DNA of 64,000 bases from Miltoncostaea sp963703045 (GCA_963703045.1 OY969782.1:1302001-1366000); one strand, 5' to 3'; positions 37,262-45,924 are shown, numbered from the stretch's first letter. The notes: generated by a model from the sequence alone, not told the origin. Program-made: numbers and translations.

Positions 37262-37902
37262 GGCACGCGCTCCCCGGCCGCCAGAAGGTCGAGCACGCAG
37301 GTCTCGAGCGACGGCAGCCCGCGCTCGGCGGCGACGCGGCGCAGCTCGGCGAGCGTCTCCGACCGCAGCCGGATCCACCCCGAGTCGGGGAAGTAGTGCT
37401 CGATCATCTCCCTCCAGACGCCGATGGGCATCGAGAAGTGGGCCGACTCGCTCCAGGGGATCTGGGTGATCTGCAGCCGGTCCTGCGCGCCGCGGTAGAG
37501 CACCGTGCCCGAGCAGTGGAAGGCGAGGGGCACCTCTCCGTCGCGCAGCGAGGCGAGGTACTTGGTGCCGGCCACCTCGTGGTCGTAGGTGCACGGCACC
37601 CGGATCTCGAACGAGGTCCGGCCGCGGAAGCTCGGCAGCAGCACGGAGACCGCCGTCCAGACGAAGCCGTGCGTGGTGGCCGGCCAGCGCTCGGGCTCGC
37701 CGAACAGGTCGCCCAGCCGCTCGCGGTCGGTCGCGTCGTAGCGGCGCTTGCCCGGCTCCATGTTGATCTGCGCCGACAGCGCGACGGTGTAGACGTCGAG
37801 CCCCGACGTGTCGGCGGCCTCGAGGTGGAACCGCAGCGTGGGGGCGACCGCGTGCGGCACGGCCTCGACGCCCGTCACCGAGATCGTCAGCTCCGGGATC
37901 AT
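37258..37902 (-). CDS. DUF6084-type hydrogenase-cluster protein
   Basis: 214 residues. It begins MIPELTISVTGVEAVPHA and has an immunoglobulin-like beta pattern (TLRFHLEAADTSG, ALSAQINMEPGKRRY). Conserved aromatic segments are HFSMPIGVWREMIEHYFPDS and a helical end. The family assignment comes from memory of hydrogenase clusters in Streptomyces. No catalytic motif is seen. It overlaps both neighbours. Confidence 0.72.
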   Translation of the reverse strand: MIPELTISVTGVEAVPHAVAPTLRFHLEAADTSGLDVYTVALSAQINMEPGKRRYDATDRERLGDLFGEPERWPATTHGFVWTAVSVLLPSFRGRTSFEIRVPCTYDHEVAGTKYLASLRDGEVPLAFHCSGTVLYRGAQDRLQITQIPWSESAHFSMPIGVWREMIEHYFPDSGWIRLRSETLAELRRVAAERGLPSLETCVLDLLAAGERVP

Positions 37903-38540
37903 CGCCCGGTCCCCTCGCGCAGGTCGCCGAAGAAGGCCGCGACGGCATCGGTCATCGCTCCGCCGCCCGAGATGCCCTGCCACGAGGCCTTGACCGTGCC
38001 CACCAGCGCGTAGCAGCGGTCGATGGGGGCGATCACGTAGGCGTGGGGCCGCGACAGGCGGTTGACGATGAGCCCCTCCGCGTCGACCTCCATCTCGCCG
38101 AGCAGCGGGTTGAGCGCGACCAGCTCGTCCCACGCGTCGAGGTCGAGCTCGCACTCGGTCGCGCCGGCCGGGCTCGGGTAGAGGGCGATGACGTTGTCGG
38201 CCTGGGTGCTGCGCATGAAGAACGCGAGGCCGATCGGGATCGCGAACCGCGCCCACACGTCGTCGGGCATCGTCATGTCGTCGATCCAGCGGGTGCGGGC
38301 GCCCACCGGACGGAACTCGGCGTCGCCCGAGCGCATCGACCAGCACGCCGAGCACACGCAGACGATGCGCCGCTCCACGAGGTGCAGCAGGTGGCGGTGC
38401 TCGTCGGGCACCGTGATCCGGCACAGCTCGCAGCGCTCGTCCGGCGCCCGCGCGGGGCTCACGGGAGCCGTCGCGCCCGCGGTCCGCAGCCGGCGCAGGG
38501 CTCCGACGAGCTCGGCGCGCGAGCCGGGGGCCGTGCTCAT
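37899..38540 (-). CDS. DUF5947-type hydrogenase-cluster protein with two Cys pairs
   Basis: 213 residues. The N-terminus contains CELC and CVCSACW, four or five Cys arranged like a zinc ribbon or an iron site. Later segments include RTRWIDDMTMPDDVWARFAI and IAPIDRCYALVGTVKASWQG. The Trp- and Cys-rich pattern suits an electron-transfer or metal-binding accessory of the hydrogenase, but this is not proven. Overlaps join it to the NifU-type gene and DUF6084. Confidence 0.74.
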   Translation of the reverse strand: MSTAPGSRAELVGALRRLRTAGATAPVSPARAPDERCELCRITVPDEHRHLLHLVERRIVCVCSACWSMRSGDAEFRPVGARTRWIDDMTMPDDVWARFAIPIGLAFFMRSTQADNVIALYPSPAGATECELDLDAWDELVALNPLLGEMEVDAEGLIVNRLSRPHAYVIAPIDRCYALVGTVKASWQGISGGGAMTDAVAAFFGDLREGTGR

Positions 38541-39058
38541 GTCGCAGCGGGTGCCCGGTGGGGCGCCTCGACTCCCTCGACCTCGAGCCCCTGCAGATCG
38601 GGGGCCGCCTCTTCGAGCGCCTGCCGGATGGCCTGCTCCAGCGTCGCCGACGAGGCCGGGCAGCCCTGGCAGCTGCCCTCCAGGCGCAGCCGCGCCACGC
38701 CGCCCTCGAGCCCGAGCAGCTCCACGTCGCCGCCGTGGGAGTGCATGTAGGGCCGCACCCCGTCGAGGGCCTCCTGCACCCGCGTCTCGAGCTCGACCGG
38801 GTAGAGGCCGTGGATCAGCAGCAGGCTCGCCACGACCCCGTCCTCCATGATCCGCGCGCGCACCTCCTGCGCGGGCGGGCCGGCCTCGTCGAGGGCCCGG
38901 AAGATCCGGTCCAGGCCCTCGCCGTAGAGGTCCATGACGGCCGCCAGCAGACCCTCGGCGGCCCCCTGGGCCTGCGGGTCCCCGATCTCCTCCAGTCGCG
39001 CGGTGTGCTCCTGGACCCTCTGCACGAGGGCGTCGGGTGTCAGCTCGTCGGTGGTCAT
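38537..39058 (-). CDS. NifU-type Fe-S scaffold protein
   Basis: 173 residues. The N-terminal half is a helical domain (LLAAVMDLYGEGLDRIFRAL). The C-terminal NifU domain has YMHSHGGDVELLGLEGGVAR and CQGCPASSATL, whose CxxC holds a transient Fe-S cluster. It starts 4 bases after hhyL. It probably helps build or repair the clusters of HhyS, or may itself carry electrons. Confidence 0.87.
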   Translation of the reverse strand: MTTDELTPDALVQRVQEHTARLEEIGDPQAQGAAEGLLAAVMDLYGEGLDRIFRALDEAGPPAQEVRARIMEDGVVASLLLIHGLYPVELETRVQEALDGVRPYMHSHGGDVELLGLEGGVARLRLEGSCQGCPASSATLEQAIRQALEEAAPDLQGLEVEGVEAPHRAPAAT

Positions 39059-39062
39059 GGGC

Positions 39063-40844
39063 TCAGCACATGCCCGTCGGGGTGTGCTGCACCTTCGTCA
39101 CCCGCCCCTTGCCGGTGTACATGTGCACGCCGCACGGCAGGCAGGGGTCGAAGCTGCGGACCGCCCGCATGATGTCGATCCCCTTGAAGTTCTCGGGTCC
39201 GTTCTCCTCGAAGATCGGCGTGTTCTGCACCGCGTCCTCGTAGGGGCCGGGGGTGCCGTAGACGTCGCGCGGGTTGGCGTTCCAGGGCGTCGGCGGGTAG
39301 GGCTGGTAGTTGGCGACCTTGCCGTCGCGGATGACCATGTGGTGCGAGATGACGCCGCGGGCGGCCTCGTGGAAGCCCACGCTCACGGCCTCGTCCGGCA
39401 CGGTGAAGTCGCTCCAGCTCTTCGTGCGCCCGGCGCGCACCTCGACGAGCGCCTTCTCCAGGCAGTACAGGCCGACGAGGGCCGAGTAGGCCTGGTGGTA
39501 CGAGCGGGCGCGGTCGCGCTCGATCGCGTTCGAGTACTGCGGGATGTGCCACTCGAGGTCCATCTCGGGCAGGCCCGGGCCCTTCGGCAGCGTCATCTGG
39601 ATGCTGTGGCCGGTGGCCTTGAGGTAGTCCCCGAGCTGCACGAGCCCGGCCTTGGCGGTCACCCACTGGCGGGCGAACGGTCCGCCGCCGGTGTCGCAGG
39701 CCACGTAGCGGTCGTTGCGCTTGTCGTACATGCGCGGCGACGTCACCCAGCTGTACTTGTCGGCGAAGTCGCGCTTCTGCGGCTTCGGCAGGGTGGTCTT
39801 GTTCCACGGGTGGTTCTTGTCGACCGGGTTGCCGAGCGGATCGTGGGTGACGTAGGTCGCCTCGTTCGACCAGTCGTCGAAGTACGAGCTGCCGAGCAGG
39901 ATGCGCATCGCCAGGTTGATCTCCACCAGGTCGGTGGTGATCAGCTCGCCGTCGAAGACCAGGCCCGGCGTGATGAAGCGCTGACGGCCCCAGTCGGTCA
40001 TGCCGGCGTAGCGGTAGTCGACGTGCTCGGGGTCGTCGAAGGCGCCCCAGCAGATGATGTTGGTGTCGCGGTAGCCCACCCGGTCATAGCCGGGCATGGC
40101 GTCGAGGAAGAAGTCGTACAGGTCGTCGTGCATCGGCACGGTGCGCTTGCAGTAGTCCATGTAGCGCATCAGGCGCACGTAGTAGTCGGTGCACGTCTGA
40201 TGGGTGATGTCCGCGCTGCAGCCGCCGGGCATGATCGTCGACGGGTGGGTGTGCCGGCCGCCGAAGAGGCAGTACATCTCGCGCGTGTAGCGCGACACCT
40301 GGAGCGTCTCGAGGTAGAACGCCCCGGTGAAGGGGTTGAGCGCCCTCATGATGTCGGCGATCGTGCGGAACCCGTGGATGTCCGAGTGCGGCGCCGAGGT
40401 CTTCTCGGCCTTCGCGAGCACCGTCGGGTTGGTCTCCTTGACCATCTGCTCGCAGTAGTCGACGTTGCACATGCAGTCGTTGTAGATCGCGTGGTCGAAC
40501 ATGTAGTCGGCGGCCTCGGCGAGGTTGAACGCGTAGTCGCCGAGCTTCGGCGGCTTCACGCCGTAGGCCATGTTCTGGTTGAGGCACGACACCGTGGCGT
40601 GGTTGTCGCCGCAGATGCCGCAGATCCGGCTGGTGATGAAGTGCGTGTCGCGCGGGTCGATGCCCTTCATGAAGATGTCGAACCCGCGGAAGATCATCGA
40701 GGTGCTGTAGCACTTGAGCACCTGCTTGTTCGTGAAGTCGATCTCCGCGTGGATACCGAGGCTCCCGACGATGCGGGTGATCGGGTCCCAGGACATCTCC
40801 TTGACGACGATCTTCTGTTCCTTGGGCGTCTCAACGGTCGCCAT
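39063..40844 (-). CDS. hhyL: Group 1h [NiFe]-hydrogenase large subunit
   Basis: 593 residues, the catalytic subunit that splits H2. The four Cys that bind Ni and Fe are in RICGICGDNHA (Cys75, Cys78) and DPCLPCGVHM (Cys568, Cys571). A 19-residue tail after His574 is the peptide removed by the protease at 35623. The GDNHA form of the first motif and the overall sequence match the actinobacterial-type high-affinity group 1h. There is no signal peptide, so it works in the cytoplasm. It follows hhyS by 39 bases. Confidence 0.96.
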   Translation of the reverse strand: MATVETPKEQKIVVKEMSWDPITRIVGSLGIHAEIDFTNKQVLKCYSTSMIFRGFDIFMKGIDPRDTHFITSRICGICGDNHATVSCLNQNMAYGVKPPKLGDYAFNLAEAADYMFDHAIYNDCMCNVDYCEQMVKETNPTVLAKAEKTSAPHSDIHGFRTIADIMRALNPFTGAFYLETLQVSRYTREMYCLFGGRHTHPSTIMPGGCSADITHQTCTDYYVRLMRYMDYCKRTVPMHDDLYDFFLDAMPGYDRVGYRDTNIICWGAFDDPEHVDYRYAGMTDWGRQRFITPGLVFDGELITTDLVEINLAMRILLGSSYFDDWSNEATYVTHDPLGNPVDKNHPWNKTTLPKPQKRDFADKYSWVTSPRMYDKRNDRYVACDTGGGPFARQWVTAKAGLVQLGDYLKATGHSIQMTLPKGPGLPEMDLEWHIPQYSNAIERDRARSYHQAYSALVGLYCLEKALVEVRAGRTKSWSDFTVPDEAVSVGFHEAARGVISHHMVIRDGKVANYQPYPPTPWNANPRDVYGTPGPYEDAVQNTPIFEENGPENFKGIDIMRAVRSFDPCLPCGVHMYTGKGRVTKVQHTPTGMC

Positions 40845-40883
40845 CTCGTCATTTCCCCCTATCGGTCTCGGACCGCTGGACGG

Positions 40884-41945
40884 TCACCAGCGAGGTGTGT
40901 AGCCGCTCTGCAGGGTGCGGCCCTTCGTCCTCCACCCCGGTTCCTTGTCGCCGATGCGCTTGACGGACTGCCCGCGGAAGAAGCGCAGGAGCGGGCCGTA
41001 GGTGAACTTCGCGCCGTTCGACGAGAGCTTGCCCTTGGGGTCCTCCTGCATGAACGGCATGTACTTGTCGGGGAAGCCGGGCATCGTGCAGGCCATGCAG
41101 ATGCCGCCCACGTTGGGGCACCCCCCGATACCGCTCTGCCACCCGCGCAGGGGCACGTTGCACTTGACCACCGGCCCCTTGCAGCCCAGCTTCACCAGGC
41201 AGCGGTGGTCCGAGCCGTACTCGGTGGCGAAGTCGCCCTGCTCGTAGAAGGCGGCCCGGTTGCAGCTCTCGTGCGCGGTGCGGCCGAAGAGCCAGGTCGG
41301 GCGCAGGGCGTCGTCGAGCTCGATCATCGGCGCCATGCCGGCGAGCTGGAAGACGAGGTACATGAGCGTCTCGGTGGTGTTGTCCGGCTGCGCCGGGCAC
41401 CCGGGCACGCACACGATCGGGATGCCGGCGGACGACCTCCACTTCCAGCCGAGGTAGTCCGGCAGCCCCATCGCACCGGTGGGGTTGTTCTTCATGGCCG
41501 GGATGCCGCCGTAGGTGGCGCAGGTGCCGAGCGCCACGACCGCGGCGGCCTTCGGCGCCAGGCGGTCGATCCACTCGTTCGTGGTGATCGGCTGACCGGT
41601 TCCGGGGTCGACGCCCATCGCGGCCCAGTGGCCCTCGCCGTTGATCTGCTCGTTGGGGACCGAGCCCTCCATCACGAGGACGAACGGGTCGAGCTCGCCG
41701 CGCTCGGCGGCGAACCAGGCCTCCATGAACTCCATGCCGTTCTCGTAGGCCAGCACCGGGTTGTGCACCACCACCTTCGGCATGCCCGGGATGACCCCGA
41801 GGATGATGTCCTCGAGGCTCGGACTCGTCGCCGAGGTCATCGCGACCGAGTCGCCGTCGCAGCTCAGGCCCGTGGTCAACCACAGGACATGGGCGGTGAT
41901 GGCTTCCTTCTCGTGCTGACCGGGCGTGAACTCAACGGTCCCCAT
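40884..41945 (-). CDS. hhyS: Group 1h [NiFe]-hydrogenase small subunit
   Basis: 353 residues, the Fe-S subunit carrying electrons away from the active site. The proximal cluster region reads GLSCDGDSVAMTSAT, with Asp where most hydrogenases have a second Cys. Further ligands are in GTCATYGG and VPGCPAQPDN. The distal and medial clusters use HESCNRAAF, HRCLVKLGCKGPVVKC and GGCPNVGGICMAC. The 3Cys-1Asp proximal cluster is known from the oxygen-insensitive Ralstonia actinobacterial-type enzyme. No twin-arginine signal is present. It begins MGTVEFTPGQHEKEA at ATG 41945. Confidence 0.95.
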   Translation of the reverse strand: MGTVEFTPGQHEKEAITAHVLWLTTGLSCDGDSVAMTSATSPSLEDIILGVIPGMPKVVVHNPVLAYENGMEFMEAWFAAERGELDPFVLVMEGSVPNEQINGEGHWAAMGVDPGTGQPITTNEWIDRLAPKAAAVVALGTCATYGGIPAMKNNPTGAMGLPDYLGWKWRSSAGIPIVCVPGCPAQPDNTTETLMYLVFQLAGMAPMIELDDALRPTWLFGRTAHESCNRAAFYEQGDFATEYGSDHRCLVKLGCKGPVVKCNVPLRGWQSGIGGCPNVGGICMACTMPGFPDKYMPFMQEDPKGKLSSNGAKFTYGPLLRFFRGQSVKRIGDKEPGWRTKGRTLQSGYTPRW

Positions 41946-41960
41946 CGATCCCCCCTCGCG

Positions 41961-43055
41961 TCAACAGATACGCGGCAACGGGTCGCCAACGAGCTGGTCC
42001 ATCACCCGTTTGCCACCGAACGCCGTCTGCACCAGCACCATCCCGGGCGGCTCCGTCCGCACCTCGCCGATCTCGCGCGCCCGCTCGCCGCCGGGCGCGG
42101 CGCGCATGGCCGCCAGGGCGGCATCGGCCAGGTCGGGGTCGACCGCCGCCACCAGCACCCCCTCGTTGGCGACGTACATCGGGTCGATGCCGAGGATCTC
42201 GGACGCCCCGCGCACGGCCGGCTCCACCGGCACGTCGCCCTCGCGCACGATCATCGCGACGCCCGAGGCGCGCGCCAGCTCGTTGAGCACCGACGCCACG
42301 CCGCCGCGGGTCGCGTCGCGCATGCAGCGCAGGCCCGGGCCGGCGGCGTCGAGCATCGCGTCGACCATGGGCCACAGCGACCGCGTGTCCGAGCGGATGT
42401 CGGCGTCGAGCTCGAACTCGCCGCGGGCGAGCATGATCGCCATGCCATGGGTGCCCACCGGCCCCGAGACGAGCAGCCGGTCGCCGGGCCGCAGGCCGGC
42501 CGGGGAGAGGCTCGCGCGCGGATCGACCAGGCCGACGCCGGCCGTGGTGATGTACATCGCGTCGGCGTGCCCGCGCTCGACCACCTTCGTGTCGCCGGCG
42601 ACGACCGCCACGCCCGCCGCCGCGGCGGCGGCCGCGATCGCCGCGATCTCGGCCCGCAGGTCGTCGGCGCCGAGGCCCTCCTCGAGGATGAGGGCCAGCG
42701 TCAGCGCCACCGGGCGCGCGCCCGACACGGCGAGGTCGTTGACCGTGCCGTTGACGGCCAGGTCGCCGATCGACCCGCCGGGGAAGCGGATGGGGGTCAC
42801 CACGAAGCTGTCCGTGGTCATCGCCAGCGAGGCGCCGCCGACCGTCAGGAGGGCGGCGTCGGGGAGGGCGGCCGGGGCGGGGGCGCCGAGAGCCGGTATC
42901 AGCAGGCCGTCGATGAGGGTCTGGCTCGCGCGCCCGCCGGCCCCGTGCGCCATCGTGATGCGGGGGTCGCGGAACCTCGCCGTGCGCGCCCGCGCCGTCT
43001 CGATGCGGTCGAGCACGACCTGCTCGCGGTCGCTGACGGCGGTGCGCTCGGCCAT
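41961..43055 (-). CDS. hypE: Hydrogenase maturation protein HypE
   Basis: 364 residues of the PurM/ThiL-like ATPase family. It dehydrates its own C-terminal thiocarbamate to thiocyanate, donating CN to iron. Motifs are MAHGAGGRASQTLI, MTTDSFVVTP, GDTKVV and RDATRGGVASVLNE. The essential C-terminus is DPLPRIC, matching PRIC of the family. It overlaps the hypD stop by one base. Confidence 0.96.
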   Translation of the reverse strand: MAERTAVSDREQVVLDRIETARARTARFRDPRITMAHGAGGRASQTLIDGLLIPALGAPAPAALPDAALLTVGGASLAMTTDSFVVTPIRFPGGSIGDLAVNGTVNDLAVSGARPVALTLALILEEGLGADDLRAEIAAIAAAAAAAGVAVVAGDTKVVERGHADAMYITTAGVGLVDPRASLSPAGLRPGDRLLVSGPVGTHGMAIMLARGEFELDADIRSDTRSLWPMVDAMLDAAGPGLRCMRDATRGGVASVLNELARASGVAMIVREGDVPVEPAVRGASEILGIDPMYVANEGVLVAAVDPDLADAALAAMRAAPGGERAREIGEVRTEPPGMVLVQTAFGGKRVMDQLVGDPLPRIC

Positions 43056-44170
43056 CAGACGACCTCGCGCTCCCGCGCGAAGCGGCCGTAGTTGTAGTAC
43101 GCGGCGCAGGCCCCCTCCGACGAGACCATGCAGGTGCCGATGGGCCGCTCGGGCGTGCACGCGGTGCCGAACACCTTGCATTCCCAGGGCTTGATGACGC
43201 CCTTGAGCACCTCGCCGCACTGGCAGGCCTTCGGGTCGGCGACCCGCACGCCCGGCACCGAGAAGCGCACCTCGGCGTCGAGGTCGGCGTACTCGTCCGA
43301 GAGCCGCAGGGCGCTCTGCGAGATGAAGCCGAGGCCGCGCCACTCGAAATGGGGGCGCAGCGCGAAGACCTCCGACAGCACGCCGAGGGCCGTGAGGTTG
43401 CCCTCCCACGGGACGACGCGGGTGTACTGGTTCTCCACCTCGCAGCGTCCGGTCGAGAGCTGGGCGAGGATCATGTGGATCGCCTGGAGGATGTCGAGCG
43501 GCTCGAAGCCGGCGATGACGACGGGCTTGCCGTAGTCGGCGGGGATGAACCCGAACGGGCGCGCCCCCACCACCGTCGCCACGTGTCCGGGACCGACGAA
43601 ACCGTCGAGCCGCAGGTCGGGCGACTCGAGCAGCGCGCGCAGCGGCGGCACGATCAGCACGTGGTTGCACATGACGCTGAAGTTGCCGATGCCCTCGGAC
43701 TTGGCGCGCTTGAGCGTCAGGGCCGTCGAGGGCGCCGTGGTCTCGAACCCGATCGCGAAGAACACGACCTCGCGGTCGGGGTTCTCGCGGGCGATCCGCA
43801 GGGCGTCGAGCGGCGAGTAGACCATCCGCACGTCGGCGCCGCCGGCCTTCGCCTCGAGCAGGCTGCCCTCGGCGCCCGGCACCCGCATCATGTCGCCGAA
43901 GCAGGTGAAGATGACCCCCGGCTCCCGGGCGATGGCGATGCCGTCGTTGACCCGGCCCATGGGGATGACGCACACCGGGCAGCCCGGCCCGTGCACCAGC
44001 TCGACGTTGGCGGGCAGCAGGTCGTCGACGCCGTACTTGTAGATGGAGTGGGTGTGCCCTCCGCACACCTCCATCACCTTGTAGTGCCGTCCCGGCTCGA
44101 CGGAGGCGAGGATCTCGCCCGCCAGGGCACGTCCGATGTCGGGGTCGCGGAACTCCTCGACGAACCTCAC
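43055..44170 (-). CDS. hypD: Hydrogenase maturation protein HypD
   Basis: 371 residues. It is the Fe-S scaffold on which the Fe(CN)2CO group is built with HypC. Motifs are VMEVCGGHTHSIYKYG, HGPGCPVCVIP and FFAIGFETTAPST. The C-terminal cluster ligands are in CQCGEV, WECKVFGTACTPERP and CMVSSEGAC. GTG 44170 makes a GTGA overlap with the HypC-like gene and gives the normal N-terminus RFVEEFRDPDIG. Confidence 0.96.
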   Translation of the reverse strand: MRFVEEFRDPDIGRALAGEILASVEPGRHYKVMEVCGGHTHSIYKYGVDDLLPANVELVHGPGCPVCVIPMGRVNDGIAIAREPGVIFTCFGDMMRVPGAEGSLLEAKAGGADVRMVYSPLDALRIARENPDREVVFFAIGFETTAPSTALTLKRAKSEGIGNFSVMCNHVLIVPPLRALLESPDLRLDGFVGPGHVATVVGARPFGFIPADYGKPVVIAGFEPLDILQAIHMILAQLSTGRCEVENQYTRVVPWEGNLTALGVLSEVFALRPHFEWRGLGFISQSALRLSDEYADLDAEVRFSVPGVRVADPKACQCGEVLKGVIKPWECKVFGTACTPERPIGTCMVSSEGACAAYYNYGRFAREREVV

Positions 44171-44412
44171 GGGGCCGCCTCCTCGCGTCGCAGCCGCACC
44201 AGGGCGACCCCCGCGTGGACGAGGAGGGCCTCCCCCGGCACCACCTCCCCCACCAGGGTGGTGTCCACCACCCCCGTGACGCCCTGCGGGTCGCGACAGT
44301 CCGCCAGCCCGCCGGCGCCCGTCGCGACGACCCGCACCTCCACGCCCTCGTCCGAACAGGTGATGCACCCGTGATCGGTCGTGCAGAACGTGGCGGGGTC
44401 GTCGGACCTCAT
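44167..44412 (-). CDS. HypC/HupF-like protein
   Basis: 81 residues. The core VDTTLVGEVVPGEALLVHAG with ALVRL resembles the OB-like barrel of HypC/HupF. It does not start MC(L/V)xIP. Instead it has CTTDHGCITCSDEG near the N-terminus, a different Cys set. A second HypC-like protein may bind HypD or the large subunit at another step. GTGA overlap with hypD. Confidence 0.75.
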   Translation of the reverse strand: MRSDDPATFCTTDHGCITCSDEGVEVRVVATGAGGLADCRDPQGVTGVVDTTLVGEVVPGEALLVHAGVALVRLRREEAAP

Positions 44413-44431
44413 CGCGTGATGGGTCTCCGGT

Positions 44432-44714
44432 TCACTCGATCAGGCTGTTGCGGAGCTCTTCGAGCTCCTGCTCGTAGTCGGGCCCCATGCCCTCGAGGAG
44501 CTTGCGCGTCGCGAGCGCCTCCTCCTCGTCGACCTTCGAGAGCGCGAAGCCGACGTGGATCAGCACCCAGTCACCGGGCCCGGCGCCGCCGCCCGCGTCG
44601 CCGTCGAGGAGGCCGATGTTGACCTTCCTCACCACGCCTGCGACATCGACCCTGGCGAGCCTGTTCGGCTCGTTCGACGACGTTGACGATCTGGCCGGGG
44701 ATGGCCAGGCACAT
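44432..44714 (-). CDS. hypC: Hydrogenase maturation chaperone HypC, one frameshift
   Basis: About 93 residues. It starts MCLAIPGQIVNVV, with Cys2 essential for binding HypD and the large subunit. An extra base near 44671-44680 hides the join to NEPNRLARVDVAGVV. The rest has PGDWVLIHVGFALSKVDEEE, standard for HypC. First gene of the 13.6-kb hydrogenase operon. Confidence 0.9.
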
Positions 44715-44919
44715 GGGTCGCACGCTCCCGTCGGCATGCCGCTCGGTCAGGTGGACTTCGTGACGACCGTAACGCACTCGCGCCGCGCGCCGCAAGACGG
44801 ATCGGCCCGGTGGGAACACCTGCGAGAACCGCATACGGATCGCTCTTGCCAACGGTTCGCAGGAGGAAGATGCTCGCGACGACGGGGCTCCCCACGGGCC
44901 CCCGACGGGAGGTACGGCA
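44715..44919. promoter_or_regulatory. Divergent promoter region, hydrogenase operon and metal ABC operon
   Basis: These 205 bp must hold the leftward hydrogenase promoter and the rightward metal-transporter promoter. I see no strong sigma-70 hexamers. An inverted repeat AACCG (44827) and CGGTT (44853) frames an AT-richer patch and could be a regulator site, for example for the Fur-family protein encoded downstream. A ribosome site GGGAGG at 44907 serves the next gene. Confidence 0.35.
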
Positions 44920-45924
44920 CTGCGACCGCCGAGGCTGCTCGCGCTCGCCGCCGCCGCTCTGGCGGTCTCCGTCGCCACGGCCTGCGGGGTCGGCGCGGAC
45001 GCCGCCGACGACCCCGGCCGCCTCAGCGTCGCGACGACCGTCGCGCCCATCACCAGCATCGTGGCCGGCATCGGTGGTGACCGCGTCGACGTCACGGGCA
45101 TCGTCCCGGAGGGCGCAGACTCCCACACCTTCGAGCCCGCGCCGAAGGTGGCCGAGCTGCTGGCCAGGGCCGACGTCGTCTACGTCAACGGGCTCGGGCT
45201 GGAGGAGCCGATCGTCGACCTGGCGGGGCGCGACGGGGGCGGCGGCGCCGAGGTGGTCGAGCTCGGGACGCGATCGCTGCCACCCGCCGACTACATCTAC
45301 GACGCGACGTTCCCGCGCTCGGCGGGCCGCCCCAACCCCCACCTCTGGACCGATCCCGCCCGGGCGCTCGCCTACGCCCGGATCGTGCGCGACGACCTGT
45401 CCGCGCGCGACCCCGAGGGCGCCCCGTCGTACGCGGCCAACCACGCGCGCTTCGCGGCGATCGTCGGCGAGCTCGACGCGGCCATGCGCACCGCCTTCGC
45501 CACCATCCCGCGCGGCGACCGCACGCTGCTCACCTACCACGACGCCTTCGCCTATTTCGCCGAGAGCTACGGGTGGACCGTGATCGGCGCGATCCAGCCG
45601 GCCGACTTCGACGAGCCCACCCCGCGGGAGGTCGTGGGGCTGATCGACCAGGTGCGCCGGACCGGCGTGCCCGCCATCTTCGGCTCCGAGGTCTTCCCCA
45701 GCCCGGTGCTGGAGCAGATCGGCCGCGAGACCGGCGTGCGGTACGTCGACGTGCTCCGCGACGACGACCTGCCCGGGGCGCCGGGCGACCCGGAGCACTC
45801 CTGGCTGGGACTGATGCGCGACGACTACATCACGGTGACCGAGGCGCTCGGCGGCGACGCGGGCGCGCTGCGGGCGGTGCCGCTGCGCGCCGCGGGCCCC
45901 GACCGGGCGGAGTACCCGCAGTGA
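44920..45924 (+). CDS. Metal ABC transporter substrate-binding lipoprotein
   Basis: 334 residues of the TroA/ZnuA family. No ATG, GTG or TTG lies in frame before the signal peptide. CTG 44920, 7 bases after GGGAGG, gives RPPRLLALAAAALAVSVATA followed by Cys, a lipoprotein-like signal. Likely metal ligands are His in DSHTFEP, His in NPHLWTDP, Glu in IFGSEVF and Asp in LRDDDLPG. A His-His-Glu-Asp set is the Mn/Fe type rather than the His-rich zinc type. A strictly canonical start would be GTG 45061, but that removes the signal and first ligand region. First gene of a four-gene operon. Confidence 0.85.
   Translation: MRPPRLLALAAAALAVSVATACGVGADAADDPGRLSVATTVAPITSIVAGIGGDRVDVTGIVPEGADSHTFEPAPKVAELLARADVVYVNGLGLEEPIVDLAGRDGGGGAEVVELGTRSLPPADYIYDATFPRSAGRPNPHLWTDPARALAYARIVRDDLSARDPEGAPSYAANHARFAAIVGELDAAMRTAFATIPRGDRTLLTYHDAFAYFAESYGWTVIGAIQPADFDEPTPREVVGLIDQVRRTGVPAIFGSEVFPSPVLEQIGRETGVRYVDVLRDDDLPGAPGDPEHSWLGLMRDDYITVTEALGGDAGALRAVPLRAAGPDRAEYPQ

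Noticed and set aside
39063..41945. Hydrogenase of group 2a (Huc type)
   Set aside because: The GDNHA form of the first Cys motif, the Asp in the small-subunit motif and the SIS/DUF5947-type neighbours point to group 1h.
38934..43091. A 1385-codon rightward open frame antisense to hhyL, hhyS and hypE
   Set aside because: It mirrors real genes with conserved active-site motifs and has no domain, start signal or sensible composition of its own.
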